A stretch of 64,000 nucleotides of DNA from assembly GCF_030734285.1 (NCBI RefSeq), contig NZ_CP132294.1, positions 2,108,001-2,172,000 of the forward strand, in the 5' to 3' direction. Both the position numbers and the translations under genes were made by a program. Source of the DNA: Natronococcus sp. AD-5 (GTDB taxonomy: Archaea; Halobacteriota; Halobacteria; Halobacteriales; Natrialbaceae). This document shows positions 1 through 8,832 of this stretch, one piece after another. Position 1 is the stretch's first letter. Each line of letters opens with the position of its first letter. Below the pieces are notes generated by a model, which ran no database searches, was not told the DNA's origin, and worked only from the letters and a program-made list of their open reading frames with translations.

Positions 1-410
1 TGTTCATCGAAAACGAGACCGAAAGAGGCGTGATGATCTTCGACCGTGCCGAAGAAGAACACGGCGACTTCATTCCGGACGCGTTGGTGACCGCTACCGC
101 TAACGGACGGACGGTGACCCGCGGACGGGATGGCCTCATGATGCACGACTCTCGCTCCAGCTGGTCGAAAGACGGGATGCATCAGTATGGACGGCCGACG
201 ATCGCCGATGAGACCGTTGTCGTCGCTTACAGCGTAAACGGATCACGGACCACCGACGAAATCATCGGATTCGACCTCGAGAGTGGCTCCGACCAATGGC
301 GGTTCACGTTCGACGAGGCACAATGGAACGACGGGTTCAACGTTGATTGTTTCGTTGCCGGCGAGACGGTGTACGTCAACAGGGACGGCTGTCTGACTGC
401 TCTTCGGTGA
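1..410 (+). CDS. PQQ-type beta-propeller protein, C-terminal part (runs off left edge)
   Basis: The frame is open from the window edge (first complete codon at 3) to the stop at 408-410, so only the C-terminus is present. It shows blades of the PQQ/quinoprotein-propeller type: 'GFDLESGSDQW' is the typical D-x-x-x-G-x-x-x-W strand motif, and the end 'GETVYVNRDG' is the usual closing strand. The last 50 or so residues resemble the end of the propeller in the gene at 20815-22572, so the two are probably paralogues. This copy ends straight after the last blade and has no acidic linker or membrane tail. The ligand is unknown; such repeats in haloarchaea are usually exported structural or binding domains rather than proven PQQ enzymes. 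Confidence 0.75.
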   Translation, partial: FIENETERGVMIFDRAEEEHGDFIPDALVTATANGRTVTRGRDGLMMHDSRSSWSKDGMHQYGRPTIADETVVVAYSVNGSRTTDEIIGFDLESGSDQWRFTFDEAQWNDGFNVDCFVAGETVYVNRDGCLTALR

Positions 411-915
411 GGGCGCCAAGCCTCCTGTCCTTGACGAGCGAGCCGAAGCCGAGCAAGTAGGGCGAGGTAACTTCTCACCCATCCGTCTTTAGCTAAGCGA
501 AGAACCGCATGGATCCGCTCGTGTGTCGAGCGGCGCGCTGGATATGACTTTCCGGAAGCCATTCGCCTGCTAATTCAACGATATCCATTCGCTGTTCGAA
601 TACCTGCTCATCAGCTCCTCGGCGCAACTTTCGCAGCCCCGAATCAATTTTTGGCCCGTTCAATGTATGTGGCGTCGAATGAGTTAACCTACAGTTCCGA
701 TCATATTCTACCGCACGGGGGTAACTACGTGTTCCGCTGCTCGAGCGAATCCAAGTTCTTTCTTTAAGTAGTTCTGGCAATGAAGAGAGGCTATAGCGGG
801 AGGCCGTTCTCTCGTATTTTAAATTCCGTAGCTTGGACTGTCGGTAACTACTTCCAGCAACTCGCGGGTTTCTATCCGGAAAGCGAGGCAACGCCGGCCG
901 ATGTACGGGCACTGT
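411..915. other. Gap of about 500 bp, no gene recognised
   Basis: No frame here has haloarchaeal protein character. The first 80 bases after the propeller gene are C+G-rich and look like the decayed end of an insertion sequence, but no family could be fixed. The stretch 640-860 is A/T-richer than its surroundings and leads into the transposase relic. Confidence 0.4.
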
Positions 916-1478
916 CTAGTTCTGCGCCTCCTCGGCTGGAGCTTTTCCGTTGAGAGTATGATGCGGTCTTTGATGGTTGTAGTAATGTATGAACTCTTCA
1001 AGCCACTCGCGGACGCTCGCCCGACTGCCCACCCACGAGTTATGGAAGCGGCCGATTCGCATTTTGAGGGTGTGAAATCCCTTTTCGATACGGTTTCGGT
1101 CGGTATAATTGACCCGACCGCTCAGTCCTAATCGAGAGAGGGGAGTCCGATAGCCGAATTGATCGACGAGAAACTCGGCATCCGAGAGATCGTGTTTCTC
1201 GCGGAGTTTCTGGAGAAATGCAGCTGCCGCATTAGTGCCGTGCCGACCAAACAACGCGACGTCGAGGATCAACTTTGAGTCGATATCGATTGCAGCATAC
1301 ACCTAAGACCACTCGCTGTTGGGCTTGACAGCGGTTTCGTCAACAGCGACCCGCGACGACGTCGCCGTCGCGGGTCGCGTCCGCTGTCAGCCAGCCGATG
1401 AACCCAATTCCAGACCGCTCCGTGAGAGCACTCTACGCCTAATTCATCTGCCGAAGTGATGAGACGCATCCGTTTCAC
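916..1478 (-). pseudogene. IS6-type DDE transposase relic, frameshift plus nonsense codon
   Basis: Read on the minus strand, the pieces join as a haloarchaeal IS6-like transposase. An N-terminal part contains 'GAVWNWVHRL' (HTH and linker), then 'VDETAVK' carries the first catalytic Asp, 'LVDQFGYRTP' the second Asp, and 'NRIEKGFHTLK' the Glu, followed by the usual 'YYNHQRPHH' end. Two lesions break it. A one-base frameshift lies near 1360-1375, just before 'VDETAVK'. A TGG-to-TAG change near 1306-1308 stops the frame just before 'VYAAIDID'. The N-terminus is also shorter than in complete family members. The element cannot make transposase and no intact terminal inverted repeats were found. Its upstream end abuts the MazF relic at 1455-1703. 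Confidence 0.8.
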
Positions 1479-1703
1479 GACGAAGAGGCACTGTATGTGG
1501 CGGCGACGACCCGCCGCGCAGCCGCCGGTTCACTCACGGACGACGACTTCGTGACCGGCGGGCTGCCGCGAGAGACGTACATCAACTCCTAGACTATCGC
1601 TTCGATCCGTTTTGTCGACATCCGGTGTGAAGAGGGGCGGCGCACGAAGGCAACGACAGAGACGATCGCCTAGGAAGCCGCCGGCTATCTCCGCATCCCG
1701 TGA
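1455..1703 (+). pseudogene. MazF/PemK-family toxin relic, two in-frame stops
   Basis: One plus-strand frame holds the conserved core and end of a PemK/MazF endoribonuclease: 'HPFHDEEALYVA', then 'TDDDFVTGGLPRETY', and a C-terminal 'EAAGYLRI' helix. The family normally has HPF, a run of Thr, D/E, GGLP and a closing L-x-x-Y-L. The frame is interrupted by TAG at 1590-1592 and again at 1671-1673 and ends at TGA 1701-1703. The N-terminal third with the start codon is missing, the sequence on that side being the IS6 relic. No antitoxin gene was recognised beside it; the RHH gene at 1985-2398 is close but on the other strand and longer than a usual MazE-type partner. It is a dead toxin gene. Confidence 0.7.
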
Positions 1704-1984
1704 GCCGCAGTCAGCGCCGCCGACCCAGCGGAGCGTACCTTCCCGACTATCGCGGTCGTCGTTTTCTGAGCGGATCGGCTGAGACCGGCTCCGTGTCCCG
1801 ACGAGCGAGACCGGTTGGGAGCAGCCACCGCCCAAATCGCCGTGTCCGGTGTCTCGTGGAGCGACGCAGGCCGCCAGGCGAGGCGCGAAGCGCCGTCGAA
1901 CTCCGAGCGTTCCCTCGCCTCACACTCGTTGGGATGCCCGTGTGACGAAAACGAGTCACCTGGTGTCCGACTACCACCGCACAG

Positions 1985-2398
1985 TTATTCGTCCGGTGTC
2001 GCCGTTCGCAGCTGGGTCGTGGCTGCTCCCTGGACGATCAAATCGAGTATCATGGCTCGTGGGCTATCCGGTGCGTATCGAGTGTCGATCAATTCACGCG
2101 CCGTCTCGATATCCCCCCGGACAGCGCATTGCCGGACGCGCCCTGCCGTGCCGAGAAAATCCCCCGATTCGGCGGTCTGGATGTATTCCGCTGCTTCGGG
2201 GTTCGCAGTGCCGAGCGCGTCCTGCTTGATCTCGTCGAACTCCGCTAACGTCGGGTCGTACTCGTCCTCGAGTTGGGTCAAGAGGTACTCCACGGCGAAT
2301 CGCTGGAACTCCGATTGGTTGGTGAACTCGCCCTCGTCAATCTGTTGTTCGACGACATCGAGCACTTCCTCCGGGAATCGGACCGTCGATTTGACCAT
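1985..2398 (-). CDS. Ribbon-helix-helix (CopG-like) DNA-binding protein
   Basis: The protein has 137 residues. The first 50 form a ribbon-helix-helix unit: beta strand 'KSTVRFPEEVL', then two helices with 'FTNQSEFQRFAVEYLL'. That layout matches haloarchaeal CopG/Arc-type regulators. The C-terminal two-thirds are acidic and helical and may hold an oligomerisation or partner-binding domain. A TATA-like stretch lies 25-35 bases upstream of the ATG on its strand, so the transcript is probably leaderless or nearly so. It stands alone; the nearest neighbour is the MazF relic, but nothing shows they were a pair. The target genes are unknown. Confidence 0.8.
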   Translation of the reverse strand: MVKSTVRFPEEVLDVVEQQIDEGEFTNQSEFQRFAVEYLLTQLEDEYDPTLAEFDEIKQDALGTANPEAAEYIQTAESGDFLGTAGRVRQCAVRGDIETARELIDTRYAPDSPRAMILDLIVQGAATTQLRTATPDE

Positions 2399-2852
2399 GC
2401 TCTCATAAACTTGTGAAAGTACATTATATCCTTCGACGGTGAATTATCACCGCCACACAACGGATGAGGGTAACGAGCGTGCGGTGAAGATCGAGGGATA
2501 GGTGCCACTCAGCCCGCGAATAGCGATCCGCCACGACCTAACGATCCGGTCTGATCGTCTCCGCCAGGATCGCTCCACAGCGGTTGTACGAATACCGTGT
2601 TGTGGCAGCTTGCGTGGCGCCTACCGATTCAGCAGATACACCTCACCGAGTGCCGCAGTCCACGGACTGCTCGCCATTACTCGAGCGAGCCGCCGGTGAG
2701 TGCGCTGCGACGATCCCCAGCGACCCGTCGAGGCCGATATCGTCTCCGAGCGGCGTCAGCTGGATCACGGGCCGATTCGACAGGACTCCTCCTCGAGGCA
2801 GCTGTCGATCGCGTCGAAACCTACCGGCGCGACCAGATCATGAAACGCTGTG
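2399..2852. other. Gap of about 450 bp, nothing recognised
   Basis: Apart from the A/T-rich promoter zone of the RHH gene (about 2405-2450), no frame gives a recognisable protein. Short frames on both strands have the biased composition of shadows or decayed sequence. Confidence 0.4.
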
Positions 2853-3310
2853 TTACGACGACCTGCGCTGACGGACTGCGTGCGCAGCCTGGTAGGCGAC
2901 GGCGTAGCCGACAACCGTAAAGCCAAGCGCCAGGACCACGTTGCCGACGAGCAGCCGCACGAGCACGTCGGTACCAGCATCGAGTCTGACGTCGTGGTGG
3001 GTGACACCGGGAACGGACCCGAGCAGGTGGATCCCGATGAGACACCTGGCCACGTAGACGCCGCCTTTCACCACCGGGTTCAAGACCGCGACGGCGGCGA
3101 CGAACGTGAATTTATTGGCCCACTCGAACCGCGGCTGGTCCACGCGAGCACGGGGAGACCGGTTCCGAGGCTCGGAAGCGTCGTGACGAAGAGTCCGAAC
3201 GCAAAACTCTTCGCGATCAGCCGTGGGGGTGATCCGACAAACGCCGCTCGGAGCGCATCTCGAACCCGCGTCAAAGCGTTCGTGTATCGACGGGAATCCA
3301 TGGTCTCCAC
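2853..3310 (-). pseudogene. DUF2062 membrane protein, single frameshift
   Basis: Two overlapping minus-strand frames join into one DUF2062-type protein of about 150 residues. The first (start ATG at 3308-3310) gives 'FVGSPPRLIAKSFA' and 'FVTTLPSLGTGLPVLAW'. The second gives 'RFEWANKFTFVAAVAVLNP' followed by two further hydrophobic segments. DUF2062 proteins are small integral membrane proteins with exactly this pattern. The join lies near 3135-3143, where one C appears to be missing in a C/G run, so Thr-Ser-Arg-Arg-Phe-Glu reads out of frame. Everything else is intact, so it is either a very recent pseudogene or a base-calling error. Confidence 0.7.
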
Positions 3311-3550
3311 CGGAACTCGCCGAGGCTACACTTCTCCACTGAAGGACAAAGACTCATACCCTGCGATCACGCCTCGTCGAGTTCCATGTCACCCAGCACG
3401 GCTCCCTCGTGGCGATACGGCGAGAAAAGACGGCTTCCCGTATCCGAGTGTTGTCTTCCGAGTGGAGATCATATATCTCTATGCAGATCGTGGGAATAAT
3501 TAAGTATCCTTGTTAGTTATTATTAATTATAACAGAGGCTGACTACAGAA

Positions 3551-3778
3551 ATGAACTCAGACGATGTGTCTTCAGAGAGCCACAGAGAAGGGGCCACTGA
3601 CGAGCAGTCTGCGGGCCAACGATCGAGAAACCAGGCGCAGCGCACACGGCCGCCTGCGATTCCAGACCGATACGCTGCACTCGATCTCGCAGAGGGAGAA
3701 CTAATCATCTACGATCAAGGCGAGGCCAATGCGTGGATTCAATCGAACGTCACTCACTCGCTCGAGCACACGGCGTAA
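3551..3778 (+). CDS. Small haloarchaeal protein of the DUF7331 kind
   Basis: The product has 75 residues with a disordered, charged N-terminal half and a conserved-looking end, 'RYAALDLAEGELIIYDQ' followed by 'NAWIQSN'. I recognise this C-terminal pattern (acidic strand, I/V-I-Y-D, then A-W-hydrophobic-Q-S) from a very common family of small haloarchaeal proteins of unknown function; the DUF number is from memory. The upstream region at 3500-3545 is A/T-rich and could hold its promoter. No enzymatic motif is visible and its role is unknown. Confidence 0.65.
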   Translation: MNSDDVSSESHREGATDEQSAGQRSRNQAQRTRPPAIPDRYAALDLAEGELIIYDQGEANAWIQSNVTHSLEHTA

Positions 3779-4189
3779 CCCTGGCCACTGGTGGAGAAGT
3801 GGTCAGTGGAATGGACGTATCTAGCGGGCCAGCTTATTGCCGGCGGTTCAGCCGTCAGGAGAGGAAGAAGAGCGCCTCGTTGCCCATCGCGCTCTCGACG
3901 CGGCTATTTAAGCGGAGATCGACCTCGAGCGGCTCGTTACTGATGAGCCAGACCGGAGGTCGATCTCCTGTTTGAGCTGTGGACCTGCTCGAGGCCTGCT
4001 AACTCATCGGCATGGCGACGCATACGCCGGCAGCTGGGACGTGTACGCCTGGCGACAACTGGGATCTCGAGCGGGCTACCCGACTGCTCAACGACTAGGC
4101 GATTGTCCGCGTGGTGATCCAGTTGGCCACGTCCGCTGCCGGAGCCCTCACTCGCGGCGTCGCCCCGCACGGCCATCACCCGTCGGTGA

Positions 4190-4453
4190 TCGCTTCTCCC
4201 GCGTGCGCGTTGGTGCCTTGGTGAGCTTGTTCACCTGGCGCACCGCGTGGTACGTGGCCGGCGGTATCTCGACGACGATCGGCTTCCTGCGTACTTCGCC
4301 GCGCTCGAGATCGCCCCCCGTTGTTCTCGTCGTGCCGCTGTTACAGCTCACGCCGCTACTCGTGGTCGTCTTGTCGGCGCTGTTCCTGCCGCGCCGACTC
4401 GACGCGTTAGCTGGCGCGTCGGCGCCGCAGCGCTCGTCGCCGTGTTAGGATAA
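4190..4453 (+). pseudogene. EamA/DMT-family permease relic
   Basis: Pieces of one membrane protein alternate between two plus-strand frames. 'WYVAGGISTTIGFL' is followed in the other frame by 'AYFAALEIAP', then back to 'VVLVVPLLQLTPLLVVV' and 'ALFLPRR', then 'SWRVGAAALVAVLG'. Together they match the last three membrane helices of an EamA (drug/metabolite) transporter. At least three frameshifts are needed. Upstream, 4060-4190 may hold more of the same gene ('HHPSVIAS') with in-frame stops. No function remains. Confidence 0.6.
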
Positions 4454-4714
4454 CATAGTCGGTACCGATTGCTACTGATCCGACTGTCGGTGGTGCGCCC
4501 GTCTCGGGCGCGTCGGTCGCCGCAATGCCGGCCCCTCGTGGTCCTGAACGTCCGTGAGAACGCCCGGCCTCCTCTTCGCGCTCGCCTCCAGTTGCGGAGG
4601 GAAAACAGCTCACGCAATCGGTAGCGGACGGTTACTGTCTCAGTTTCGTATATGAAAGCGGAGTGTCGTTGGTAGAGGGAGATTATTGATATCACATCAT
4701 AGGTATCGAAAAAT

Positions 4715-5317
4715 ATGGACAGACGAAACGTCCTGCTCGGCAGTGGCGCCGCGTTCGCGGCCGTCCTGGCCGGGTGTTCAAGCACTGAAACCGACGACCC
4801 GAAGTTGGACGAGGCGGACGATACGACCGAACCGCTCGACGACGGCGACGATTCGGGCGAGACTGACGACGGGAACGCGGAGAGCGACCGGGACGAGACT
4901 GACGAGGAAGACGCCGACGAGGCCAGTGGAGACGAGCGAGAGGTCGACGAAGCGGACGACGAGGACGTCCGGGAAGAGATCCCCGGCTTCGAAGCGACGG
5001 AGTTCGAAGCCGACAGCGACTCCGTTTCAGTCACGGACGTCACGCGCGATGACGACGCTGTAACCGTGCTCACGGAAGTGGATACGCTCGACGAAGACGA
5101 ACTGGACGCCGGCCTCGAATCCGGCGTCCTCGCGTTCGTGGACGCGATGGCCGACGTCGAGGCGTTCGCTGCAGAGATCAACACCGTTCCGTGGCACGTG
5201 GATTACAACGGGTTCAACGTCGCCATCTTCCACATCGAGGCCGAGTGGCTCGTGGAGTACGCGAACGGCGAGATCTCGGAAGACGAACTGGAAGAGCGGA
5301 TTCTCGAGACGGCCTAA
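4715..5317 (+). CDS. Exported acidic lipoprotein of unknown function
   Basis: The product has 200 residues. It starts with a short Tat-like signal, 'MDRRNVLLGSG', and a lipobox 'VLAGC' (Cys21), so it should be lipid-anchored outside the cell. Residues 22-95 are an almost pure Asp/Glu linker typical of haloarchaeal surface proteins. The remaining 105 residues form a compact domain with strands such as 'VTVLTEVDTLDEDEL' and 'NVAIFHIEAEWLVEYA'. I have seen this C-terminal domain in other haloarchaeal lipoproteins but cannot name a function. The gene is alone, and an A/T-rich stretch at 4680-4712 is the likely promoter. Confidence 0.8.
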   Translation: MDRRNVLLGSGAAFAAVLAGCSSTETDDPKLDEADDTTEPLDDGDDSGETDDGNAESDRDETDEEDADEASGDEREVDEADDEDVREEIPGFEATEFEADSDSVSVTDVTRDDDAVTVLTEVDTLDEDELDAGLESGVLAFVDAMADVEAFAAEINTVPWHVDYNGFNVAIFHIEAEWLVEYANGEISEDELEERILETA

Positions 5318-5733
5318 CCATCGGTGAATCGTGCCGATCTCGACGAGCGAGGTACAGGCCCGGTCTTGCGGCTTCAGGTTCGGATCGACAAATGCGTGAG
5401 TAACGAACTCGCAACCACCGTCTCGCCGACGGCGACCAGGATGATCGGTTTCTTCCATAACGGTCACCGAGAAGGCCACTCGGGACCACCGAGACCCGTC
5501 CGCGAGCCACATCCCCGACATGGCGACCCCGAACTGCGTGTTCGAGGCGGCGATGAACGGAAGACCCGGCCCAATCGTTAGACGGACGAAATAGGTCGCG
5601 AAAAAGGCGAGCAGATAGGTCTAGCGCGTCGGTCGGTACTCTATGCATCTCGGTAGTTAAAATTAGTCATCGGTTACAGTATCTACGAATGTTATAAATC
5701 ATTAAATAATGTCCTTTTGTCTTAAATATTGGA
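5318..5733. other. Gap of about 415 bp, possible membrane-protein relic on minus strand
   Basis: Between the lipoprotein and the phosphodiesterase a minus-strand frame gives 'LLAFFATYFVRLTIGPGLPF', which looks like the start of a membrane protein, but it soon leaves frame. No start codon, end or family could be fixed. The last 100 bases are A/T-rich promoter sequence. Confidence 0.35.
5692..5699 (+). promoter_or_regulatory. TATA box of the glycerophosphodiesterase gene
   Basis: The sequence TTATAAAT lies 35-42 bases before the ATG at 5734. Initiation about 25 bases downstream gives a very short 5' leader, as is usual in haloarchaea. A second A/T-rich block directly against the ATG (5720-5730) is too close to drive this start. 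Confidence 0.5.
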
Positions 5734-6720
5734 ATGGCTAACAATATTAACGACGTCGCTCGACGACGATTCCTGCAGGGCACCGGCGCGGCCGTGACCA
5801 CGACGGCGATCGGATCGACTGCATCAGCGAGCGACGCGACGGAGAAAGACGAGCCGACGAACGGGGCAAAACCGATGAAGACTAAACCAAACGAGGGGCC
5901 GGAGCTCATCGCCCATCGGGGGTTCGCCGGGAAGTATCCCGAGAACACGGCAGTGGCGGCGAAGGGATCGGTGCGAGACGGCGCGGACATGATCGAGATC
6001 GACGTCGTTCCGTGTGCCGACGGCGAGGTCGTCGTCTTCCACGACGACGGCCTGAGCGAGCGCGACGGCGGTGACAAAGGCCTCACCGACGTCGACGGAC
6101 TCGTCTGGGAGACCGACTGCGAGTCGGTCCTGAACGCCGAAGTGCTGGACTCGGGGGCGACGGTGCCCACGCTACGCGAGGTCTTAGAGGTCATTCCGGC
6201 TTCGGTCGGCGTGAACATCGAACTGAAGAATCCGGGCTCGAGCGACCTGCGGTTCGCCGAGAACCTTCACGGCGACGAACTGGCGACCCAGGAGGAGATC
6301 TGGCGGCCGTTCGTCCGGGACACGCTCGCCATCGCGGACGACTATCGGAACGAGATCCTCGTCTCGTCGTTCTACAAGGCCGCACTCTCGACGACTCGCG
6401 AAACGGATCCCTCGATACCGATCGCGTTCCTGTTCTGGAACGACATCGAAGCCGGACTCGAGATCACCCGCGAGTACGACGCCGAGGCGCTTCACCCGCC
6501 GTACAATCTCGTCCGAGGGTCGCCGTTCTTCGAGGACGATTACGCGGGTGGGGACGGCCCGTACGCCGATATCGACCTCGTCGAGGTCGCGCACGAGGAG
6601 GGCCGCGAGGTGAACGTCTGGACGATCCAGACGTGGTACCAGGCGACGCAACTGGCCGATGCGGGCGTCGATGGCCTCATCGCCGACTACCCAGATCTCC
6701 TCTTCAGGTCGCCCCAATAG
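5734..6720 (+). CDS. Exported glycerophosphodiester phosphodiesterase (GDPD family)
   Basis: The 328-residue protein opens with a Tat signal ('RRRFLQGTG' then a hydrophobic run ending near Ala-Ser-Ala) and no lipobox, so it should be secreted folded. The GDPD fold follows. 'LIAHRGFAGKYPENT' carries the catalytic His-Arg and the Glu metal ligand, 'IEIDVVPCADGEVVVFHD' has the Glu-Asp ligands and the second catalytic His, and 'VNIELKN' and 'VNVWTIQ' are the later conserved strands. The family hydrolyses glycerophosphodiesters to sn-glycerol 3-phosphate and an alcohol. In a haloarchaeon this would salvage glycerol phosphate or phosphate from lipid head groups. It is not in an operon. Confidence 0.92.
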   Translation: MANNINDVARRRFLQGTGAAVTTTAIGSTASASDATEKDEPTNGAKPMKTKPNEGPELIAHRGFAGKYPENTAVAAKGSVRDGADMIEIDVVPCADGEVVVFHDDGLSERDGGDKGLTDVDGLVWETDCESVLNAEVLDSGATVPTLREVLEVIPASVGVNIELKNPGSSDLRFAENLHGDELATQEEIWRPFVRDTLAIADDYRNEILVSSFYKAALSTTRETDPSIPIAFLFWNDIEAGLEITREYDAEALHPPYNLVRGSPFFEDDYAGGDGPYADIDLVEVAHEEGREVNVWTIQTWYQATQLADAGVDGLIADYPDLLFRSPQ

Positions 6721-6741
6721 CGCCGCGTGTTCGTTTGTACT

Positions 6742-6764
6742 GGACACCGCCTGACGCGGTGTCC
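6742..6764. terminator. Inverted repeat between convergent genes
   Basis: A perfect 9-bp stem (GGACACCGC and its complement) with a 5-base loop lies just after the phosphodiesterase stop codon, before the convergent IclR gene. Flanking GTAC on both sides could extend the pairing. Its position suggests transcript-end or 3'-end stability, although archaeal termination mostly relies on U-tracts. Confidence 0.5.
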
Positions 6765-6893
6765 GTACTCACTTCGCTTCCACAGCGACGGCACAACCGT
6801 TTGGCCTCCTCCCGCGCCTGCAGACGCGGATATGCGCTATCAGCTTGTATCAGGGTACTCGATACCTTCTATCTACGTATCCATATTCCTGGA

Positions 6894-7703
6894 TTATGCC
6901 TGTCCGTATCTCTCGTGGAACTCCTCTTCGATCTGGGCCTCGAAGCGTTCGGCCTGTTCCTTGAGCGTCTCGGCGGCCGACTGGCGCACGTCTTCAGTAG
7001 AGAGATACGTCGGTCCGCTCAAATTCAACGAACCACAGACGTCCCCGATCGGCGTTTTCACTGCTTTTGCAATCGCCCATAAGCCGTCAATCGCTTCCTC
7101 GTTGTTCGTCGCATACCCGCGTTCACGAACCGTTTCCAGTTCAGTGAGCAGTTTCTCTTCGTCTGTAATCGTGTGCTCCGTCTGTTCCGGTAATCCGACG
7201 TGCTGGATGATCTGCCGGACTTTGTCTTCCGAATACTCCGCCAACATCGCCTTCCCTGAGGCGGTACTATGAACGTGGAAGAATCGTCCGTCCGTAAGGA
7301 AGTGCGAACTATCAGAGAAGTTGAGTTTATTATAGAGAGAAATAACATGACCGTTTTCCTCAACCGCGAAGTCTGCCTCGAGTTTCGTTTGCTGTGCCAG
7401 TTCAGCGACGATCTCGCCAGCGATGAGATACTCGGGTTTGCGACGGCGAACGTAATCCCCGATGTGACAGAACTTTGCCCCCACATGATACGTATTCCCC
7501 TCCCGAACGATGTATCCGTACTGTGAGAGTGTGTTCAAGTGATTGTGGACTGTGCTGTGTGCAAAATCAAGTTCTGCTGCGAGGTCTGCAGCCGTCGCAC
7601 CACCTTCTTGAACGAGTGTATCTATCAGTTGTAACGACGCAGCCGTCGTCGTTAACGTTCGACTGGTCGTACTTGAGTCTCCACTTCCGTCTTTCCCCGC
7701 CAT
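6894..7703 (-). CDS. IclR-family transcriptional regulator
   Basis: The protein has about 269 residues from the Met chosen here; an in-frame ATG seven codons upstream (7724) is also possible. The N-terminal winged helix reads 'TAADLAAELDFAHSTVHNHL', the classic IclR recognition-helix region. The C-terminal half is the IclR effector-binding domain, with 'HSTASGKAML' and 'GLWAIAKAVKTPIGDVCGSL'. IclR proteins respond to small metabolites, often substrates of the catabolic genes beside them. The next genes to the right, read the other way, are the M24 hydrolase, FAD oxidoreductase and BCCT transporter. It is a good candidate regulator for that set, though about 1.1 kb separates them. Confidence 0.9.
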   Translation of the reverse strand: MAGKDGSGDSSTTSRTLTTTAASLQLIDTLVQEGGATAADLAAELDFAHSTVHNHLNTLSQYGYIVREGNTYHVGAKFCHIGDYVRRRKPEYLIAGEIVAELAQQTKLEADFAVEENGHVISLYNKLNFSDSSHFLTDGRFFHVHSTASGKAMLAEYSEDKVRQIIQHVGLPEQTEHTITDEEKLLTELETVRERGYATNNEEAIDGLWAIAKAVKTPIGDVCGSLNLSGPTYLSTEDVRQSAAETLKEQAERFEAQIEEEFHERYGQA

Positions 7704-8802
7704 TGCTGTGGTGTGGTGTAGCATGTAATATGACTCTGTCGTTCAGTTCATCTCAACGAACTGGTAAAAGCACCGTCATGGCCCCGAAGAGAGCGATCGA
7801 CGTGTCGAGACAGGTCACCAGTTTAAATAATATCTGTTTTAAATACTATCAAACCAAATATAATAATGGTATCAAACTCTTACCACGTGTCGGAGTATTT
7901 ACTACAAAGGACCGTGTTCACTACTCTAATCGGCATTTTCGAATGAATTAGAGTAGAGTGTCAAACCGGCCGAATAGACGGGTTCTATCCGAAATTGTGT
8001 AGGTGAAATAACGATAGACCGTCTATACTCGTATCTATGTAATCTTCACACCACTCTCGCCGGCAGATGGCGTCTAATATCGAAAAATCGTTATTTTTGT
8101 CTATCACTCTACTATCTAATATCTTGGTTCGGAAGTCACTCGCAGAACGGCGGCTCATACCCGATGTACTAATTTGCATTCGAAGTTTGATAGAAACGCT
8201 ATCGGAGATAGGCGGCTGAGGCGGACTCGTCCGATAACTTGCTTTCGCTACCGCTATTACAGCCATACGAGTGTAAATCTAGCCCGACTCCTAACTCGGT
8301 ATAAGGATCCGGAAATGCTGGACGTATCATTTTCTAAACTTTTTGGACTCGACGCACGCTCCGAGAACGGGTTCGGTCGCTGTTAACTCGTGTCTCCCTC
8401 GTGGGGCTATAAGGTGAGACCACGAGTAACGCACCTCTCCTGAAACGGATGAGCGCAGTTCTTAAAATGGGCCTGTTCCGACGACGCGGCTTTCATTCCC
8501 GATTAGTATATAATCATCCACAGATTCCGAACGGATGCTGAGGCAAAGCAGGCGAAGACAGTACCTGTCGCTACCTTCGTTCGACAGCGATCGTGATCAG
8601 TTCCAAAATAGTTCTTCGACTGACGACCCCACCGATCGGTGCCGCGGACCATCTCAGCATTTAAAAGGAATCGTCGCTCTACGGACGACCCGTTTCATGA
8701 TGTGAGCAATCCACGCTTCAAGAGTGATCCTCGCCCCGGGACTAGAACGCCGCTCTGGAACAGAGCTCCTGTAATTGAACCCATAAACCACCCGTACGAA
8801 GA
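7704..8802. other. A/T-rich 1.1-kb intergenic region
   Basis: This stretch between the IclR gene and the M24 gene is much richer in A/T than the surroundings. It contains several TATA-like runs around 7830-7870 and 8660. One inverted repeat (CTCGTGG and its complement, about 8398-8434) is visible. Short frames on both strands have no recognisable protein character. It probably holds the divergent promoters and decayed sequence. Confidence 0.45.
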
Positions 8803-8810
8803 ATTTATAT
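8803..8810 (+). promoter_or_regulatory. TATA box deciding the M24 start codon
   Basis: TTTATATT lies immediately before an in-frame ATG at 8812 and about 25 bases before a second ATG at 8833. Archaeal transcription begins about 25 bases after the box, so the ATG at 8812 would not be on the mRNA. The second, at 8833, would be at the 5' end of a leaderless transcript, and I chose it for that reason. Confidence 0.55.
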
Positions 8811-8832
8811 TATGAGCCATTTATGTGTGAGT

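Noticed and set aside
1985-2398. RHH protein as antitoxin of the MazF relic
   Set aside because: It is on the other strand, about 280 bp away, longer than typical MazE antitoxins and has its own promoter. Proximity alone does not make a pair.
4348-5184. Ser-rich minus-strand frame opposite the acidic lipoprotein
   Set aside because: Poly-Ser runs are the reverse of Asp/Glu codons in the lipoprotein linker.
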